This document shows positions 57,851 to 60,952 of a stretch of DNA of 60,952 nt, piece after piece. The notes below the pieces were generated by a model, which did no database searches, had not been told where the DNA came from, and worked only from the letters and a program-made list of their open reading frames with translations. A program made the position numbers and the translations under genes. Within the stretch, counting starts at the first letter, position 1. Each line of letters starts with the position of its first letter. This DNA is from an uncultured Clostridia bacterium (lineage in GTDB: Bacteria > Bacillota > Clostridia > Christensenellales > UBA1242), in contig CALWKF010000009.1 of NCBI GenBank assembly GCA_944381215.1, positions 1 to 60,952 on the forward strand, read 5' to 3'.

Positions 57851-59278
57851 AAAATATAGACCACACACATTCGATAAAATTGTCGGCCAGGAGCACGTAA
57901 CCAAAACCTTGGAAAACCAAATCAAAAACGACCAAATCGGCCACGCATACCTGTTTTGCGGTAGTCGTGGCACAGGCAAGACCAGTGCGGCAAAAGTCTT
58001 TGCGCGCGCTATTAACTGCCTGACTCCTGTTAACGGCTCCCCATGTGGCAAGTGCGAGGTATGTAGGGCCCTTGCCGAGAATAACGCAATCGACATAATC
58101 GAAATTGACGCCGCCAGCAACAACGGTGTCGAGGAAATTCGCGACCTTCGTGACAAGGTAAAGTACCCGCCAACGGTCGGCAAGTACAAGGTTTATATTA
58201 TAGACGAAGTGCACATGCTCACCACCAGTGCCTTTAATGCACTCCTTAAAACCCTAGAGGAGCCCCCAGCACACGCCGTGTTTATTTTGGCTACGACCGA
58301 GGTGCACAAACTCCCCGCGACAATTCTCTCGCGCGTGCTCCGCTTTGACTTTAAACTAATACCCACCGAAACCATCGCAAAACTCATCACCGAAATTTTC
58401 GAGGAAAGCGGTATTAAAGCCGAATCCCAGGCCGTCGACTTGATTGCCTCCGCAGGGCAGGGATCGGTCCGCGACGCACTCTCTATTGCCGACATGTGCG
58501 CATCTTTTGCGAATAACGACATAAAGTATGCCGACGTCGTCGAGGTCCTAGGCGTCAGCGACTCCGAAACAATTTTCGCCCTCGGTAGCGCGATTCTCAC
58601 TCAAAATATCCGCGACTTCTTTACCCGCTTTACATCCTTGGCAGATTCGGGCAAAAATCTGTCAGTCATCGCAAACGACTTAACTAAATTTTTCCGCGAT
58701 GTCCTAGTGCTAAAAACCTGTGGCGCTGAGTTTGTCGAGTACGAGCTCCAAATCAAGGACAAAATGACCGCGCTCGCAAAAGAGATGACAGAGGAGCGCA
58801 TAAACCGCGCATTACAGGCATTCAGCCACATCGAGAGCGAAATGAAATACTCTCTAAACCCGCAACTCTTGATTGAGACGACTGCCCTTGGGCTACTCGA
58901 TGCCGATGTAAAAAAAAACTGATTTTTAGCGTAGGCAAGAGTACTCCAGAGATTGTGGTAAAACCCACCGACCCGCGCTCCGTGTGGGGGAAAGTATTAC
59001 TAAGTCTACGCAAAAACGGCATTATAAATGTCCACTCAATCTGTGTCGAAGTTAGCGACATAGTGTTAAACAACAACGACTTTATCATAAATATTCATAA
59101 GAGTATAAACTACGAAACTCTAAAAAAACCGCAAAACTTGAGTCAATTGCTTGATACTTTTAAAAATCTCGGCTATAATTATAATGTTATTCTCGCCTTC
59201 GCTCCCGAACGCGAAATTAAGGTCGACAAGGCAAAAGTATTAAGCGAGTTGCTCGGTTGCGAGGTGCAAAAAATTTAA
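57831..59278 (+). CDS. dnaX: DNA polymerase III gamma/tau subunit; two frames joined by slippage at A9
   Basis: Frame 0 gives 363 residues (57831-58922), a gamma-like clamp-loader subunit: Walker A GSRGTGKTSA near residue 45, zinc-finger Cys residues in CLTPVNGSPCGKCEVC, Walker B VYIIDEVHML and sensor SRVLRF. It ends in KKN and a stop right after a run of nine A (58910-58918). The -1 frame continues without a stop from LIFSVGKST through a domain of about 115 residues (VWGKVLLSLRKNG, NYNVILAFAP) to 59278. Slippage at the run would give a protein of about 482 residues, like tau. It is followed by ybaB and recR, the usual order. Confidence 0.88.
58910..58922 (+). other. Slippery A9 tract and frame-0 stop of dnaX
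   Basis: Codons GTA AAA AAA AAC TGA. A shift by -1 (or one extra A in the mRNA) reads GTA AAA AAA AAA CTG ATT, which stays open for 115 more codons. Placement directly at the stop is the form seen in recoded dnaX genes of Thermus and E. coli. Confidence 0.75.
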
Positions 59279-59291
59279 GGAGATTGAAATT

Positions 59292-59612
59292 ATGGCAGGA
59301 TTTAATGGCTTTGGTGGCGCAAATATGCAGAATTTATTGAAGCAAGCGCAAAAAATGCAAGAACAAATGATGAAGGATAAGGAAGAGCTCGAAAACACTA
59401 CCTTTTATGCGAACGCAGGGGGCGGAATGGTCGAGGTCGAAATGACTGGCAGACGCGAGCTTACTTCACTTAAAATCAAACCCGAGGTTATTGACCCCGA
59501 GGACAAGGAAATGCTTGAGGACCTAATTGTCGCCGCAATCAACGACGCGAACCGCCAAATCGACGAAAAAATGGCAGAGATGACTCCAAACCTACCAGGG
59601 GGAATGTTCTAG
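59292..59612 (+). CDS. ybaB: Nucleoid-associated protein YbaB/EbfC
   Basis: 106 residues, full length. Typical features are a Gly/Asn N-terminus, the coiled LLKQAQKMQEQMMKDKEELE, GGGMVEVEMTGRRELTSLKI and the C-terminal helix around LIVAAINDANRQIDEKMAEM. It is a dimeric DNA-binding protein. The ribosome site TAAGGAGATTG is good, and it sits between dnaX and recR as in most bacteria. Confidence 0.95.
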   Translation: MAGFNGFGGANMQNLLKQAQKMQEQMMKDKEELENTTFYANAGGGMVEVEMTGRRELTSLKIKPEVIDPEDKEMLEDLIVAAINDANRQIDEKMAEMTPNLPGGMF

Positions 59613-60206
59613 TTGAAAAATTTTATTTTACCGATTGAGAAGCTTGTGGCTTCTTTTTCTAAATTGCCAGGGGTGGGCAGAAAGACCGCAGTCCGCTACG
59701 CCTATTATATTATAAATTCCTCGAATGCCGACGTGCGCGCTTTTGCAGAAACTATGGTGAACGCAAAGGAAACAGTACACTATTGCTCCGTCTGCGGAAA
59801 CTTTACCGACCGCGAAATTTGCGAGGTGTGTACGCGCGGGGATAGAGGCCTTGTGTGCGTGGTCGCAGAGCCAAAGGACGTCCTGGCCCTCGAGCGTGTC
59901 AGCGACTACAACGGCACCTACCACGTGCTCCACGGCCTCTTAAACCCACTAGAGGGCATCACCCCCAACGACATCCATATAAAAGAACTTTTGGACCGCG
60001 TCGGGAAGGATCATGTCCGCGAAGTCATAATGGCAACCAGCCCCACAGTCGAGGGCGAGGCAACAGCCATTTACATCAGTAACCTTCTTCATCCGCTCGG
60101 GGTAAAGGTAACCCGCCTTGCTCAAGGTGTCAGCCTCGGCACTGATATTGAGTATGTGGATGAGGTTACGTTATCTCGTGCTCTCGAAGACCGCCGCGAA
60201 ATATAG
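59613..60206 (+). CDS. recR: Recombination mediator RecR
   Basis: 197 residues from TTG 59613, directly after the ybaB stop; GGGGGA lies about 10 bases upstream within ybaB. Helix-hairpin-helix LPGVGRKTAVRYAYYI near residue 18; zinc finger CSVCGNFTDREICEVC near 55; Toprim motif VVAEPKDVLALERV near 80; a Walker B-like end. It works with RecO and RecF in loading RecA at gaps. It is the last gene of this operon. Confidence 0.96.
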   Translation: MKNFILPIEKLVASFSKLPGVGRKTAVRYAYYIINSSNADVRAFAETMVNAKETVHYCSVCGNFTDREICEVCTRGDRGLVCVVAEPKDVLALERVSDYNGTYHVLHGLLNPLEGITPNDIHIKELLDRVGKDHVREVIMATSPTVEGEATAIYISNLLHPLGVKVTRLAQGVSLGTDIEYVDEVTLSRALEDRREI

Positions 60207-60350
60207 AGAATGGTATCTAGCACGGTATCTACTTCGTTGCGAGCCAATAAATTATTCAGTCACATATTAGCTTATATGCTCCCTCACAATTTTTGGCGTG
60301 CTCCTTGTATCTACCGCACTATCTACCATTCTCTTTTTATTGGCCGTTCA
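60207..60350 (+). terminator. Long inverted repeat after recR
   Basis: AGAGAATGGTA-TC-TAG and downstream CTATCTACCATTCTC pair over about 28 bases with mismatches, followed by TTTTTATT. Within each arm the words GTATCTA and TCTAC recur. It may end the operon; the loop is about 80 nt. Confidence 0.45.
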
Positions 60351-60370
60351 ACAACCAATAAAATCACCTG

Positions 60371-60807
60371 GTCATCCTGAGCCTCGACCCGCGTTAGCCT
60401 AAGACGAAGAATCTCATTCCTGCCTCTTAAAACAATGCCCAAAAAACCGTAAAGCAGTAGTAGAACAAAGTGGCTGAGATTCTTCGTCAGAGGCTCTGTA
60501 AGCAGGGCTCAGAATGACAGTACCTTTATTATATATAATAAGTAACGAGAGCATTCGTTTCTAATTGTGGTAATAACTTACGCGTCAGCCTTCTTGCAAG
60601 TAGGAATATGTTCTAACCCCAGCCACGCACTCAAATTACTTGGTCATCCTGAGTGTCGACCCGCGTAGCCTTCAGACGAAGGATCTATTCCTCTTATAAA
60701 AGGTTTCGCAATACGTTATCCGTATCTATTCCGCCATCTCAACAACAAATAAAATCAATGTCATTCTGAGCCCGCCCCGCGTAGCCTTCGACGAAGAATC
60801 TCAGCCG
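60371..60807. repeat. Cluster of four REP-like repeats
   Basis: Copies at about 60371-60420 (+), 60476-60520 (inverted), 60642-60690 (+) and 60759-60807 (+). Between the second and third lies a decayed copy of the composite element (GAGAGCATTCGTTTCTAATT). No gene is seen from 60207 to the end of the window. Confidence 0.75.
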
Positions 60808-60834
60808 CTTATAAGAGATTTTTACACAATTTAG

Positions 60835-60952
60835 ATAATTTACCAGTATTTTACAGCCCTAAATTTTTAAAAACTTTTTAAAAAATTTGCTAAAAATCTC
60901 GAAAATTGTTAAAATAATATTATTAGAATATATAAAGGAGGGAATCAACAAC
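60835..60952 (+). repeat. 118-bp promoter/ribosome-site cassette, copy 2 (at window edge)
   Basis: Matches 52429-52546, with TTGCTA (60887), 17-bp spacer, TAAAAT (60910) and AAAGGAGGGAATCAACAAC. The window ends here, so the gene behind it is not visible; a further surface protein gene is likely. Confidence 0.85.

Noticed and set aside
58923-59278. A separate small gene after dnaX
   Set aside because: The frame has no ribosome site of its own before 58955, continues upstream without a stop to the A9 run, and its product looks like the tau end of DnaX.
1-60952. tRNA genes
   Set aside because: Looked for the T-loop GGTTCGAATCC-type motif with matching stems; none was found by eye, though a divergent one could be missed.

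Overview
The window is one contiguous stretch of an AT-rich genome from a spore-forming, probably anaerobic member of the Clostridia, most likely an uncultivated gut-type lineage; the lineage is an inference. The support is a spoIVFB-like protease, a full gerAA-gerAB-gerAC operon, cwlD, a sigH-like sigma factor, a large pyruvate:ferredoxin oxidoreductase, and good Shine-Dalgarno sites with some TTG/GTG starts. The standard genetic code fits. Many promoters read as TTGNNN-17-TATAAT, several with TTGCCT or TTGCCA as the -35.

Layout. 1-645: end of a secreted repeat protein. 840-3968: mreB-like, minD, minE, a 49-residue membrane peptide and spoIVFB. 4140-6886: a membrane protein of unknown role, lgt and a DivIVA-like protein. 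7165-11490: nifJ and truA, divergent. 11621-16460: three small XRE regulators, an operator-rich region and two secreted repeat proteins. 17049-18777: an unknown protein, then rplM-rpsI. 18705-23744: repeated copies of the rpsI 3' end flanking a cargo island with a MoxR-type ATPase carrying C-type-lectin-like (DUF6273-type) regions, a small AAA-like protein and a metallopeptidase/VWA protein. 24187-32152: an ABC exporter operon with a membrane-domain/ATPase fusion and a large lipoprotein. 32909-34159: signal peptidase I and pyrophosphatase. 34335-36089: a large unknown protein. 36519-42820: a SipW-type signal peptidase with five substrates that carry its signal peptide; two of these lie in a head-on inverted-repeat cassette next to a possible structured RNA. 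43114-44204: rpsF-ssb-rpsR. 44291-48315: gerA operon on the minus strand. 48667-50469: a short alanyl-tRNA synthetase. 50580-54838: two cell-surface proteins. 55116-60206: cwlD, then mrnC-rlmB-sigH-dnaX-ybaB-recR.

Themes. Housekeeping blocks keep known Firmicutes gene order, while the DNA between them carries surface genes and families of dispersed repeats. The most notable items are (i) the rpsI-anchored island with a MoxR/VWA system that has a variable-lectin-like domain, (ii) the 172-bp inverted repeats that contain the 5' ends of two SipW-substrate genes, so that inversion would swap their mature parts behind a structured leader, (iii) a nine-A slippery run in dnaX that joins two frames into a tau-length protein, and (iv) two apparently leaderless genes (truA, mrnC). 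No tRNA, rRNA, CRISPR array, transposase, integrase or reverse transcriptase was found in the window.
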